A DNA stretch of 64,000 nt from a virus. Shown piece by piece: positions 41,404 to 49,333 of the stretch. The position numbers and the translations under genes are program-made. A model generated the notes under the pieces. It was given only the letters and a program-made list of their open reading frames with translations. It had not been told where the DNA came from and made no database searches. The stretch lies in the IMG/VR virus record IMGVR_UViG_3300020469_000021, positions 1-64,000 of that record; one strand, written 5' to 3'. Every line of letters begins with the position of its first letter. The first letter of the stretch is position 1.

Positions 41404-41960
41404 TTGAAATACCATTTAGCCCTACAATGATTGCAGAGGCAAAAAAAAAGGCAGAAGAACTTGGAGAAATAAATAATTCAATAACTAAAGGTGGGGGCAA
41501 TAGAGCTGGCTATTTAGGAGAATTTTCAATTGCAAAACATATTAAGGCAAATAATGTTAGTTGCGAACTTGGTAGATCCAAATATAACAGAGATTTAATA
41601 AAATACAAAGGCTCTACGGAGATTGACCTTGAGGTAAAGACTAAGCGCAGGACTGCCAACCCTAAGTCTTATTACGATGCTTCTATAGCAGACACAAGCA
41701 AGCACCAACAACCTAATTATTACTTATTTTTGAGCATAACTTTTCAACGCTCAACAAAAGAGCATCCTAGACAGTATTACAATCCATTAAGCGTATGGTT
41801 TTGTGGTTTTATGGAAAGAGATGAGTATTTTAAAAAAGCTAAACTATGGAAGAAAGGAGATGTGGATAATAGCAATGACTTTACCACGAAAGTAGACATG
41901 TATAATCTTCCTTATTCTGAATTAATTCATCCAAAAGAATTTTTTAATATATTTAAATAA
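41400..41960 (+). CDS. PD-(D/E)xK nuclease-like protein, 186 aa
   Basis: NRAGYLGEFSIAKHI then YNRDLIKYKGSTEIDLEVKT: a helix with a conserved E, a D, and E-x-K in LEVKTK, spaced as in restriction-endonuclease-like folds. The C-terminus is not conserved. Could cut DNA or be a resolvase relative; substrate unknown. Confidence 0.5.
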   Translation: MIEIPFSPTMIAEAKKKAEELGEINNSITKGGGNRAGYLGEFSIAKHIKANNVSCELGRSKYNRDLIKYKGSTEIDLEVKTKRRTANPKSYYDASIADTSKHQQPNYYLFLSITFQRSTKEHPRQYYNPLSVWFCGFMERDEYFKKAKLWKKGDVDNSNDFTTKVDMYNLPYSELIHPKEFFNIFK

Positions 41961-41962
41961 AT

Positions 41963-42754
41963 ATGAATCTACCAAGTTATTATCTATCTTTTGCTCAACA
42001 AATGGGTATAGATGTAGCAGATATTGTTAGGCTAGACAAATTTAAGTTCATTAATAAAGATTTTCCATTAGCTTCTATTTTAATATATGAATCACCTTTC
42101 AATAAAATTCGTGTTGGCAGAGATGGAGATGGAGGTTATGTAATTGCAGAGGGTTTGACTTACGATTGCTTAATTAGTGGAGGAGTCAATGACGATGACT
42201 CTTTTGAGCAAGATTTTCTATCTCTCAATGATGTTCCATCTTACGCTTTTGATGGCTCTATAGAGAAGATGCCTACAAAAGATAGAAGAATAAAATTCTA
42301 CAGCAAGAACATCTCAGATAAAAACTCTAAAAAAGAAGATAATTTATCTAACTTGTTGAAAGACTATGATGACATTTTTTTAAAGATTGACATAGAAGGA
42401 GACGAATATATTTGGCTAAATAGCCTTGATGATGACCAGCTATCTAAATTCAAGCAAATCGCCATTGAGTTTCATGAGCCATATGAGCGATACAAATGGA
42501 GGTGCTTAGAAAGATTATCTTCAAGCCATTGGGCAATTCATTTTAATCCCAATAATTGTGGTTCTGTTTGCTATCATGTTAATGATGAAGTTTCCACAAG
42601 AGTTGCCGAGTGTTTTGAAATGACATACATAAGGAAGGCAGACATAAAAGGCGAGCTGAATCTTAATAAATCAACATTTCCAACAAAATTAGATAAACCT
42701 AACGACCCAAATAGGAGAGTCATTAACTATCAGGGGTTTCCCTACTCAATATGA
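41963..42754 (+). CDS. FkbM-like methyltransferase, copy 1
   Basis: 263 aa. RVGRDGDGGYVIAEG, CLISGGVNDDDSFEQD and DIFLKIDIEGDEYIWL (the K-x-D-x-E-G-x-E motif) are typical of FkbM-family AdoMet-dependent enzymes, which O-methylate sugars. The first block resembles the family of DUF-type proteins annotated with GT genes. Four-base overlap with the next gene. Confidence 0.65.
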   Translation: MNLPSYYLSFAQQMGIDVADIVRLDKFKFINKDFPLASILIYESPFNKIRVGRDGDGGYVIAEGLTYDCLISGGVNDDDSFEQDFLSLNDVPSYAFDGSIEKMPTKDRRIKFYSKNISDKNSKKEDNLSNLLKDYDDIFLKIDIEGDEYIWLNSLDDDQLSKFKQIAIEFHEPYERYKWRCLERLSSSHWAIHFNPNNCGSVCYHVNDEVSTRVAECFEMTYIRKADIKGELNLNKSTFPTKLDKPNDPNRRVINYQGFPYSI

Positions 42755-43422
42755 GCATGCAAAATATCTACATTTCTTTGGGTTATGGATGCCAAATAGC
42801 TGAAAAACTTCGAGATTTAAATTTAAGGAATTTTTCTTTGCCTTTCGACTGGGTAATACCCCACGGAGGAGTTTCAGATATAATTAAAAATAATTTTAAA
42901 AATTTTTTACCTCAAGATAAATTTATAAATTCTAGAGGAGATGAGCATCCAATGAATTTAAACTCTAAATTAATTTTCCCTCATAATGCATTTCCTAGGG
43001 ATGAACAAGCAATGAAAAGAAGAATTCTTCGTTTCATGGAATTGCTTAAACTAAAAGACGATCAATTAATTTTTCTTAAACGAGGTCATTTGGAATCTCA
43101 TCATAATGCAGAATATACGACAAAACATGGTTGGCCTATAAAAAATGATATATATGAATGTGAAGAGCTGAGCGCTTACTTGAAAGAAAAATACCCTAAA
43201 TTACAATTTAAAATTGTACTAATCTTACTATGCTCACTTTGCTTTCAGCATACCGAAACTTCCAATTCAAAAAATATTTTAATATATAATTGCGCTTTCC
43301 CAAATTGCAATCGCCAACAAAAAGACGAAATTGCAGACAAAGCTTTAGTAAATATAATTAAATCATTAAACAAACATGAAAACTATAACAAACAAGATAT
43401 TCAGAAATTGGTTTATTCATAA
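42751..43422 (+). CDS. DUF1796-like putative papain-type cysteine peptidase
   Basis: 223 aa. ISLGYGCQIAEKLRDLNLRN then FSLPFDWVIPHGG is the start of DUF1796 proteins (SLGxxCxxAxxLxxxxLRxxSxPFDW). The catalytic Cys would be in GYGC. Members are commonly found in glycan and LPS gene clusters. Overlaps the next gene by 47 bases, unusual for this region. Confidence 0.6.
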   Translation: MSMQNIYISLGYGCQIAEKLRDLNLRNFSLPFDWVIPHGGVSDIIKNNFKNFLPQDKFINSRGDEHPMNLNSKLIFPHNAFPRDEQAMKRRILRFMELLKLKDDQLIFLKRGHLESHHNAEYTTKHGWPIKNDIYECEELSAYLKEKYPKLQFKIVLILLCSLCFQHTETSNSKNILIYNCAFPNCNRQQKDEIADKALVNIIKSLNKHENYNKQDIQKLVYS

Positions 43423-43570
43423 TGTTATCGGGCATCCAATCATACAGATGATGGGAATGCTATTTTGTGGTCATGATTACACTCAGGTTGCTAGCTACGG
43501 CATTGGAGGCATGTGGGAATGTAAAAAGTGCGGCAAAAAAGAGGTTAGAGAACTTGCAGATTTTTATTAA
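43376..43570 (+). CDS. Small protein with HNVIGHP and zinc-ribbon end, 64 aa
   Basis: RNWFIHNVIGHPIIQMMG plus CGHDYTQ and a terminal CKKCGKKEV. Short phage and bacterial proteins with this order are common and of unknown role. Real despite the overlap, because both motifs are conserved. Confidence 0.6.
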   Translation: MKTITNKIFRNWFIHNVIGHPIIQMMGMLFCGHDYTQVASYGIGGMWECKKCGKKEVRELADFY

Positions 43571-43592
43571 CAGACAGCTAAATGTCTCAGAG

Positions 43593-43706
43593 ATGCTTTA
43601 TTGGGTGATTCTTCCATTTGACGCGACAAAAGCTAGTGTAGTCTCAGTTTGGTTTCATGATTCTACTTGCCCAAATAAAAGCCATAAAGACGAGTCGTTT
43701 ACCTAG
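43593..43706 (+). CDS. Possible small ORF, 37 aa
   Basis: MLYWVILPFDATKASVVSVW then a His/Cys-rich end; weak evidence from codon usage only. Confidence 0.25.
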   Translation: MLYWVILPFDATKASVVSVWFHDSTCPNKSHKDESFT

Positions 43707-43736
43707 AATTTATTTGCCTTAAATATATAATATATT

Positions 43737-44015
43737 GTGAAAAAAGAGAAGCATGAACAACCAAGGCTCTACACCTTCAGGGTTAAATATAACGCGGGTG
43801 CAGGGCATGAAGCGAATGATTCGTTTCATTATTTTAAAGCAATAAGCGCCGATCAAGCTTTAGACTTTCATTTTGCAATGATGGAAAGAAATAATTTCAT
43901 TAGCCAAACTATTAGCGTGGAAAGAAAAGATCCCTATGCGGATAAATGGGTTTTAGAAGAAAGCAAAAAAAATAATAAATGGACAAATATAACGGAAAAT
44001 TGTTTCAAACAATAA
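43737..44015 (+). CDS. Hypothetical protein, 92 aa
   Basis: GTG start six bases after a TATAAT (43726-43731). YTFRVKYNAGAGHEANDSFH then YFKAISADQALDFHFAM is a pattern of small phage proteins with no known role. Overlaps the next gene by 37 bases. Confidence 0.5.
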   Translation: MKKEKHEQPRLYTFRVKYNAGAGHEANDSFHYFKAISADQALDFHFAMMERNNFISQTISVERKDPYADKWVLEESKKNNKWTNITENCFKQ

Positions 44016-44557
44016 ATGGTGGAGATAAAAAATACTCAAAAGTCCACAGGAGATGTCTCGAACATGATGGGTGTATCGTAGACCTAGGTTGTTTAATGTG
44101 GAATTGGAGCAAATTTTTTATAGGTAAAAAAACCGTAATCGGCGCAGATCCATTTGAAAAACAAATCGAAAAAACTTTATTCTTCGAAGGGCTTGTGTCG
44201 AATTTCGATGGACATATAAACATGAAGAAAAAAGACTTTCTTGCTTCAAGTGATATGTTTGAAGAAGGGGAACACAAAAAAGAAGTTTTATCATGGAAGT
44301 CTTTTTTGAATAAATTTAGTATTAAAGAAATATCTGTATTAAAAATGAATATTGAAGGAGCAGAATACGACCTATTAAGAAGTTTAACTAAAGAGGATTT
44401 TAGCAAAATAGACCAAATAGCAGTAAGCTTTCACGAATGGCTAAACCCGCAATGGACAAAAGATACAGAAGAATGCATATCTATATTAAAAGAAAACAAT
44501 TTTGATATTCTCAACTTAGGTCAGTTTGGGTGGAGATTATGCATAAAAAATGATTAA
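43979..44557 (+). CDS. FkbM-like methyltransferase, copy 2
   Basis: 192 aa. CIVDLGCLMWNWSKFFIG is the AdoMet-binding start and ISVLKMNIEGAEYDLLRSL the FkbM motif. SFHEWLNPQW follows, as in copy 1 (EFHEPYERY). Paralogue of the 41963 gene with little overall similarity. Last gene before the tRNA. Confidence 0.65.
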   Translation: MDKYNGKLFQTINGGDKKYSKVHRRCLEHDGCIVDLGCLMWNWSKFFIGKKTVIGADPFEKQIEKTLFFEGLVSNFDGHINMKKKDFLASSDMFEEGEHKKEVLSWKSFLNKFSIKEISVLKMNIEGAEYDLLRSLTKEDFSKIDQIAVSFHEWLNPQWTKDTEECISILKENNFDILNLGQFGWRLCIKND

Positions 44558-44589
44558 ATTAATTATATTTGGCTTTAGATTAATATTTT

Positions 44590-44665
44590 GCCACTTTAGC
44601 TCAGATGGTAGAGCACCTCACTTGTAATGAGGATGTCGTCAGTTCGATCCTGACAAGTGGCTCCA
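44590..44665 (+). tRNA. trnT: tRNA-Thr(UGU)
   Basis: 76 bases including CCA. Acceptor GCCACTT pairs with AAGTGGC; anticodon loop CTTGTAA gives anticodon TGT; T arm AGTTCGATCCT. It decodes ACA (and ACG), frequent in AT-rich genes. The only ordinary tRNA seen. Confidence 0.93.
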
Positions 44666-44666
44666 T

Positions 44667-44843
44667 TTAACCGCCATGTTCATTTATTTTTTTTACAATT
44701 TCTTTTTTTTCTTCTTCGGTCAGCTTCTCATATTTTTCTTCAGCAAGCGCCCAAGCAGCTCTAACTCTCACCGCGTAATGGACTTTAAAGCTCTTGTCTG
44801 CCATAATTTCCACAGTCAAATAATCAACTATTCTGTTCCTCAT
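44667..44843 (-). CDS. Small helical protein, 58 aa, on the minus strand
   Basis: MRNRIVDYLTVEIMADKSF, ALAEEKYEKLTEEEKKEIVK. The stop lies one base after the tRNA end. One of the few minus-strand genes; codon use and charge pattern look real. Confidence 0.5.
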   Translation of the reverse strand: MRNRIVDYLTVEIMADKSFKVHYAVRVRAAWALAEEKYEKLTEEEKKEIVKKINEHGG

Positions 44844-44864
44844 ATAAAAAAATACACAAAAAGC

Positions 44865-44893
44865 TTGACTTTGCCTGCCAAATATGCATTATT
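44865..44893 (+). promoter_or_regulatory. Possible promoter for the 44955 operon
   Basis: C-TTGACT (44865-44870) with only a weak -10 about 17 bases later (ATTATT). Fits the others by its -35 and position. Confidence 0.35.
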
Positions 44894-44954
44894 GTTCTTA
44901 GTTAACGAGATAAAAATCTCAAAACAAAAACAATAAAAATTCAAATATATAAAA

Positions 44955-45131
44955 ATGGATAATACATCGTTTATACAACTCACAGAACTATGGCAAGACG
45001 GCGGCTTTTCTGAAGTCGGAAATATTATTAACGAAGAAAAGTGGAGCGCTTCTAAGGTCGCAGAATTTTGCGCTTATGTTACAAGGTATCTTGGTACTTC
45101 TCAGCTAAATATACTATATAAATTTTTGTAA
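44955..45131 (+). CDS. Hypothetical protein, 58 aa
   Basis: MDNTSFIQLTELWQDGG then a helical part; shares the last base of its stop with the next ATG. First gene of the early-type region. Confidence 0.45.
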   Translation: MDNTSFIQLTELWQDGGFSEVGNIINEEKWSASKVAEFCAYVTRYLGTSQLNILYKFL

Positions 45132-45388
45132 TGGAAACCGAAACCGAAGTGCTTTATTTAAATTCCGCTCATGAAATTATGGAGGCTAGTTTTGTATCTA
45201 GTCCATTTGAAATGAAGTTGGTTGCGGAAGCAATTTCTGAATTTACAAAGAAGCATTATATAAATAATGAATCATTAGATGATTTTCGCTTAAAGCTTCA
45301 ACAGGCATATCAATCCCACCATAATTTACATGAAAATGATTTCGGCTTCATAGAAGAAGATCGACAAGAGGTGTACGGAGCTTTTTAA
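45131..45388 (+). CDS. Hypothetical acidic protein, 85 aa
   Basis: Helical, acidic; contains FTKKHYINNESLDDFRLKLQ. Not recognised. Two bases before the next gene. Confidence 0.45.
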   Translation: METETEVLYLNSAHEIMEASFVSSPFEMKLVAEAISEFTKKHYINNESLDDFRLKLQQAYQSHHNLHENDFGFIEEDRQEVYGAF

Positions 45389-45390
45389 TC

Positions 45391-45771
45391 GTGAAAAGAA
45401 AGGAGCAAATAGAATTACTATGGATGACCCATGATTTTTTACTAGAAAAAATATATCCTCTTGAAGAAGAAAACGAAATACTTTATGCAAATATAAAAGA
45501 ATTCCAAAAAGAAGTAAACAATCCCCACAAATTACTAACGGCATTTCTGCAAATAAACAAAGATTTAGATTTGTTTTATGGCAAACAATTAATTTGCTTG
45601 GACGATATAATTCCTTTGCATGAAGAGAATATAGACATTCCGCCAGAAAGAGAAATTGACATCGAGACGCTTTATGCTTTGAGATGTGCTACCATTAATT
45701 TATTAGAAAACCACAGGGTCACAGGCGAAGAAATTAAACAATTAATTGACGATTTAAATGAAAGAAATTGA
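45391..45771 (+). CDS. Hypothetical helical protein, 126 aa
   Basis: GTG start. Mostly alpha-helical with repeated Glu/Leu/Lys, e.g. HDFLLEKIYPLEEENEILY. Overlaps the MazG-like gene by 14 bases. Function unknown. Confidence 0.45.
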   Translation: MKRKEQIELLWMTHDFLLEKIYPLEEENEILYANIKEFQKEVNNPHKLLTAFLQINKDLDLFYGKQLICLDDIIPLHEENIDIPPEREIDIETLYALRCATINLLENHRVTGEEIKQLIDDLNERN

Positions 45772-45946
45772 AAACAGGCGCAAAGAAAGGCATATCCTGC
45801 TTAAACTCGCGGAAGAATTGAGTGAGCTATCGGTAGAAGTTTTGCATTGCGTAAATAAACCAAAGAAAGAAAATTTAAATGAAATCTTTTCAGAAATTAA
45901 AGATGTTGAAAAATGGATTTTAAAATTTAAAGAACTTAAAAATTAA
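45758..45946 (+). CDS. MazG-like NTP-pyrophosphohydrolase fragment-size protein, 62 aa
   Basis: LLKLAEELSELSVEVLHCVN and FSEIKDVEKWILKF place E-x-x-E and a later E-x-x-D as in all-alpha NTP pyrophosphatases of the MazG type, though half the usual length. Could hydrolyse modified nucleotides or (p)ppGpp-related signals. Tentative. Confidence 0.4.
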   Translation: MKEIENRRKERHILLKLAEELSELSVEVLHCVNKPKKENLNEIFSEIKDVEKWILKFKELKN

Positions 45947-45962
45947 TTTAAATAAAAATATT

Positions 45963-46154
45963 ATGATGAATGTTATACAAGTAGAAGATGCAAATAATGA
46001 AAAGTATCATATAAACCCGAAGCAGGTTATGTATGTAAAAGAAAAGGTGAGTGGTAGCTCAATTCTTTATAGAATAGCTCTAGCAAATGGAGAGTCTATT
46101 GTTACAAAAAATTCACATGGAATAGAGCAAATTATACGCTCTATGAAAAAATAA
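45963..46154 (+). CDS. Hypothetical protein, 63 aa
   Basis: Beta-rich small protein (VEDANNEKYHINPKQVMYVK; YRIALANGESIVT) with a LytTR-like look but too short. Function unknown. Confidence 0.4.
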   Translation: MMNVIQVEDANNEKYHINPKQVMYVKEKVSGSSILYRIALANGESIVTKNSHGIEQIIRSMKK

Positions 46155-46163
46155 TTTCAAAAA

Positions 46164-46367
46164 ATGATTGAGCAAATAAGTGAAGAAATAAACTATCAAA
46201 AAGGCTACGACAAAGGTTGGACAGATGCCCAAGAATATCTTGCTAAAAAATTTGAAAAAAGTATGCTAAAAAATAAAACGGAGTCATACGATAAAGGCTA
46301 TCAAGAAGGTGCGAATCAGAAAGATAACCAACCTTGTCTTTGCGGATTTTGGGGTAATAAAAAATGA
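46164..46367 (+). CDS. Hypothetical protein, 67 aa
   Basis: Two similar segments, YQKGYDKGWTDAQEYLAKKF and SYDKGYQEGANQ, suggest an internal duplication. Cys pair CLCG at the end. Four-base overlap with the next gene. Confidence 0.45.
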   Translation: MIEQISEEINYQKGYDKGWTDAQEYLAKKFEKSMLKNKTESYDKGYQEGANQKDNQPCLCGFWGNKK

Positions 46368-46546
46368 AAATATCAATTACTAATTACAATAAAACTTATA
46401 GCGTTGAATCTGATGAAGATGTAGATGCAGAAGGCTTGGCAGATATGTTAAAGGGCTTAATGGTAAGCATGGGCTTTCATCCTAAAAATGTAGACGAATT
46501 ATTTAACACAGAATACGAATGGTTCTCCGAAGAAGAAAATGATTAA
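46364..46546 (+). CDS. Hypothetical acidic protein, 60 aa
   Basis: Beta N-terminus (ISITNYNKTYSVESDED) followed by a helix and an acidic end. Overlaps the next gene by eight bases. Confidence 0.45.
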   Translation: MKISITNYNKTYSVESDEDVDAEGLADMLKGLMVSMGFHPKNVDELFNTEYEWFSEEEND

Positions 46547-46856
46547 TTGGATTAAAATTGAAGACGAAATACCCGAAGAGGGGAAGAGACTGCTTTACTT
46601 TTTTGAAGGTACAGGTGTTTGGGTAGGTTTTTATTATGGAAGAGATGAAACTTACCCCGACTCAAATAACCATGTGTTCGGTTGCGAGGCAGGATTCTTA
46701 ACAGGAGATGTCACTCATTACTGCTACATTGATTACCCCGAAGGTGGGGAATGGAGAGTCGAAGCAGATAAAGAATTTTCTAAAGAAGCAAAAAAAGAAA
46801 TGCTAGAAATACAAAAAGAGCAGAATGAAATATTCAATAATTTACTTGGTGATTAA
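46539..46856 (+). CDS. DUF551-like protein, 105 aa
   Basis: WIKIEDEIPEEGKRLLYFFE, WVGFYYGRDE and GDVTHYCYIDYPEGGEW follow the DUF551 layout (WxxxxxxxPxxGxxVLxxx ... VTHWxxxPxxP). Widespread in phages, role unknown. Extra C-terminal acidic helix. Confidence 0.55.
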   Translation: MINWIKIEDEIPEEGKRLLYFFEGTGVWVGFYYGRDETYPDSNNHVFGCEAGFLTGDVTHYCYIDYPEGGEWRVEADKEFSKEAKKEMLEIQKEQNEIFNNLLGD

Positions 46857-46859
46857 AAT

Positions 46860-47156
46860 ATGAAAACATTACATAATACTAAAAATTGCAAATACAGAAA
46901 ATACTTGCATAAAAAATTAAAGCACGGCAAAATAAGTGGTAAGTTTTATAAGTTTCTTTGCAGAAGCTTTCCTTATCGACTTACTGCAAGAGAAGTTGAA
47001 ATTTGTGTCACAATGGTTCTTGATGGCAGAATGAGTGAGAACAAAGCTATCACCACTTTGCAAGGAGCAGAAACTGAACTTAAGAGACAAAGAGAGTTGT
47101 ACAAGTCAAATGTAGAGTGCAGAAAAAAAATAGGGTGGAAACAAATAAATAAATGA
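46860..47156 (+). CDS. Hypothetical basic protein, 98 aa
   Basis: Lys/Arg-rich N-terminus (NCKYRKYLHKKLKHGKISGK), then a helical part with RLTAREVEICVTMVLDGRMS that resembles an HTH-like segment. May bind nucleic acid. Four-base overlap with the next gene. Confidence 0.4.
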   Translation: MKTLHNTKNCKYRKYLHKKLKHGKISGKFYKFLCRSFPYRLTAREVEICVTMVLDGRMSENKAITTLQGAETELKRQRELYKSNVECRKKIGWKQINK

Positions 47157-47578
47157 AAACAGGAATTACATTTTCAACTTTTGACCTTCTCCATGCGGGT
47201 CATATCTTAATGCTAAAAGAAGCAAAATCTGTCTGCGATTATCTTATTTGTGGTCTTCACATTGACCCGCAGATTGAGCGCCCTCAAAAAAATAAACCTA
47301 TTCAAAGTGTGGTCGAGCGCTATATTCAATTATCTTCAGTAGAATATGTTGATGAAATAATTCCTTATAATTTAGAGATGGATTTAGGCGACATTCTTCT
47401 AGGGTATAATATTGATGTTAGAATTATTGGTGCTGACTACAAGGGCGAAAACTTTTCGGGACTAGGCATTTGTCAAACCAAAGGTATTGAAATTTATTAC
47501 AACGAAAGATCACATAGTTTTTCAAGCTCAGAATTAAGGAGAAGAATCGCCAATGCAGAACAAGAGAGGTTGCAATGA
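47153..47578 (+). CDS. Cytidylyltransferase-like nucleotidyltransferase
   Basis: 141 aa. FSTFDLLHAGHILMLKEAKS contains the HxGH nucleotide-binding motif of TagD/glycerol-3-phosphate cytidylyltransferases, and HSFSSSELRRRI the closing S-S-S-x-x-R motif. It activates an alcohol phosphate or sugar phosphate with CTP for glycan or lipid synthesis, adding to the glycan gene set. Confidence 0.8.
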   Translation: MKTGITFSTFDLLHAGHILMLKEAKSVCDYLICGLHIDPQIERPQKNKPIQSVVERYIQLSSVEYVDEIIPYNLEMDLGDILLGYNIDVRIIGADYKGENFSGLGICQTKGIEIYYNERSHSFSSSELRRRIANAEQERLQ

Positions 47579-47676
47579 AATTTTTAGAATGGGCATGGGA
47601 TACTATTTGCGTAATTTGCATACTTTGTTATTGCATTTTTGCTAGTTTTAAATTATTATTTACAAATGATGAATAA
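47575..47676 (+). CDS. Membrane peptide, 33 aa
   Basis: WDTICVICILCYCIFASFKLLF is a Cys-rich transmembrane helix. Overlaps the genes on both sides. Confidence 0.4.
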   Translation: MKFLEWAWDTICVICILCYCIFASFKLLFTNDE

Positions 47677-47878
47677 ATTATTATACAATATGTTAAAAAA
47701 CTCCGCACAAGCGGATATAGATAAAGCGAAATTAAGTCTCCATTTACTTGGAGAAAAAGCAGTTGGCATAGGAGATCATTCGACAGAAGATTTCTACAAC
47801 AATGCCAAGGAAGCTCTATGCTTACTCGATGACGCGCAAGGTAGGCTAGAAGTTTTAAAACAATTTGAAAAACATTAA
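47666..47878 (+). CDS. Hypothetical protein, 70 aa
   Basis: Helical; ALCLLDDAQGRLEVLKQF. The ATG at 47666 is preferred to a TTG at 47639, which would lie inside the membrane peptide gene. Confidence 0.45.
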   Translation: MMNKLLYNMLKNSAQADIDKAKLSLHLLGEKAVGIGDHSTEDFYNNAKEALCLLDDAQGRLEVLKQFEKH

Positions 47879-47910
47879 TATGTAGAAAAATTAATTTAAA
47901 TAAATTTATT

Positions 47911-48144
47911 ATGTTTGATAGCGGTGTAGATAATCAGTTTGAAGAAGCTCATCAAAAAGGCTTGCACAGAGGCTTTGATCTAGGTTGGTCTTATAAAGGT
48001 AGATACTACCGACAAATAGTTAGAGATATGCTTAATGACAAAGACTATTTAATAAAGTCGGGAGAAGGAACTCTCAAAAGGCTCTTGAAGAAAATGGAAA
48101 GAGATAAAGACAACAGAGAGAACATTACAATAAATAGTTGGTAA
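47911..48144 (+). CDS. Hypothetical protein, 77 aa
   Basis: EEAHQKGLHRGFDLGWSYKG, the GxxxGWxxG pattern also seen in the 46164 protein, then a basic helix. Function unknown. Confidence 0.45.
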   Translation: MFDSGVDNQFEEAHQKGLHRGFDLGWSYKGRYYRQIVRDMLNDKDYLIKSGEGTLKRLLKKMERDKDNRENITINSW

Positions 48145-48151
48145 ATAGTTC

Positions 48152-48180
48152 TTGACACCTTCGGCTTCTTGTTATATAGT
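48152..48180 (+). promoter_or_regulatory. Leaderless-type promoter for 48190
   Basis: TTGACA (48152-48157), 17-base spacer, TATAGT (48175-48180); the ATG is ten bases after the -10. Confidence 0.8.
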
Positions 48181-48189
48181 TGAGAAATT

Positions 48190-48708
48190 ATGGCAGAAGT
48201 AACACAAATAGAAGGAAATCTTTTGGACTTCCCAAATGATATTAATAGCATTGCTCATTCCTGCAATACTAGACATATCATGGGTGCAGGTATAGCGAAA
48301 CAAATTAAAGATCGCTACCCCGAAGCGCACGAAGCAGATTGGAAAGCGTTCAATCAAGAGTACGACCACAATGGACAATTTGTTCATTGGCTCGGTAAAT
48401 TCTCAAAAGCCAAAATAAATGGCGACAAATATATATACAATATGTACACTCAAGCGAGCATCGGGACAGGTAGAGAAGTTCATTATGAAAAATTTTGGCA
48501 AGCATTAAAGAGGGTAGAACAAGACCTTTTTGAGATGAATGTAAATAAACATGAATACGATCCAACTCCACCTCCTGTCCTTGGATTGCCTTATGGCATC
48601 TCATGTGGGCTTGCAGGGGGAAATTGGGGAATAATAAAAGCAATGATCGAAGATATTTTTCTTGACTCTCCTATAAAATGCTATATTGTTAAGTTTGATT
48701 TAGCATAA
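48190..48708 (+). CDS. Macro domain protein (ADP-ribose-binding)
   Basis: 172 aa. IEGNLLDFPNDINSIAHSCN then TRHIMGAGIAKQIKDRYPEA is the macro-domain nucleotide-binding start, and LGLPYGISCGLAGGNWGII the phosphate loop. Macro domains bind or hydrolyse ADP-ribose derivatives, e.g. ADP-ribose 1''-phosphate from tRNA repair or NAD-based defence signals. Coupled (one shared base) to a P-loop kinase, which favours an RNA-repair or anti-defence role. Confidence 0.85.
   Translation: MAEVTQIEGNLLDFPNDINSIAHSCNTRHIMGAGIAKQIKDRYPEAHEADWKAFNQEYDHNGQFVHWLGKFSKAKINGDKYIYNMYTQASIGTGREVHYEKFWQALKRVEQDLFEMNVNKHEYDPTPPPVLGLPYGISCGLAGGNWGIIKAMIEDIFLDSPIKCYIVKFDLA
48662..48689 (+). promoter_or_regulatory. Possible internal promoter for 48708
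   Basis: C-TTGACT (48662-48667), 16-base spacer, TATTGT (48684-48689), in the 3' end of the macro gene. Weak. Confidence 0.3.
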
Positions 48709-49091
48709 TGAACATTTTATACATAGTCAGAGGTCTTTCGGGGAGTGGCAAAACCACTCTTGCCCATAATTTATCTCCTGTTGTTTATTCTGCTGATGAT
48801 TGGTTTACAGATCAAGTAGGTAACTACGCTTTTAATCCAAATGAATTAAAAGTAGCGCATGAAAATTGTCAAAGAAATGTCAAATATGCTATGACGCAGA
48901 AAGCCAATGTTATAGCAGTAGCAAACACTTTCTCTCAAGCATGGGAAGCAGAACCTTACTTTGCTTTAGCCAAAGAATTTAATTACTCCCCTTTTGTTAT
49001 TGAGTGTCAAAACTCTTTTCGAAATACACATGGAGTATCACAAGAAACAATTAACTCAATGAAAGATAGATGGGAGTCTAATTTAATATGA
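48708..49091 (+). CDS. P-loop kinase (N4BP2L/polynucleotide-kinase-like)
   Basis: 127 aa. VRGLSGSGKTTLAHNL is Walker A; YSADDWFTDQ and IAVANTFSQAWEAEPY follow, and NTHGVSQETINSMKDRWE closes as in N4BP2L1-type phage kinases. Probably phosphorylates a polynucleotide 5' end or a small substrate. Directly after the macro gene. Confidence 0.75.
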   Translation: MNILYIVRGLSGSGKTTLAHNLSPVVYSADDWFTDQVGNYAFNPNELKVAHENCQRNVKYAMTQKANVIAVANTFSQAWEAEPYFALAKEFNYSPFVIECQNSFRNTHGVSQETINSMKDRWESNLI

Positions 49092-49333
49092 AAGAAAAAG
49101 GATTATATGATAGATTTGATTTAGAAGAAGCAATTCAAAAAATGGGCATGGTAGAAGAGGATATAGAATCAATAATGTATGCTTTTTCTGACGCTCCAAC
49201 GGCTTTTGTTGGGCATCCCTCTGAAGACCAAATATTAAATATGTTGATTGGGGCAAAAGAGTTGCATAAAGTTAGACAAGAAAAACTTTTTCATATTTTT
49301 GAAGATTTAGTTAAAAATAAAATTATAAAATGA
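49088..49333 (+). CDS. Hypothetical protein, 81 aa
   Basis: Acidic, helical; not recognised. Four-base overlaps on both sides (49088 and 49330). Confidence 0.45.
   Translation: MKEKGLYDRFDLEEAIQKMGMVEEDIESIMYAFSDAPTAFVGHPSEDQILNMLIGAKELHKVRQEKLFHIFEDLVKNKIIK

Noticed and set aside
43467-43706. 79-aa ORF overlapping the HNVIGHP protein
   Set aside because: Its first half is the shadow of 43376-43570; only the end (43593-43706) might be a small gene.
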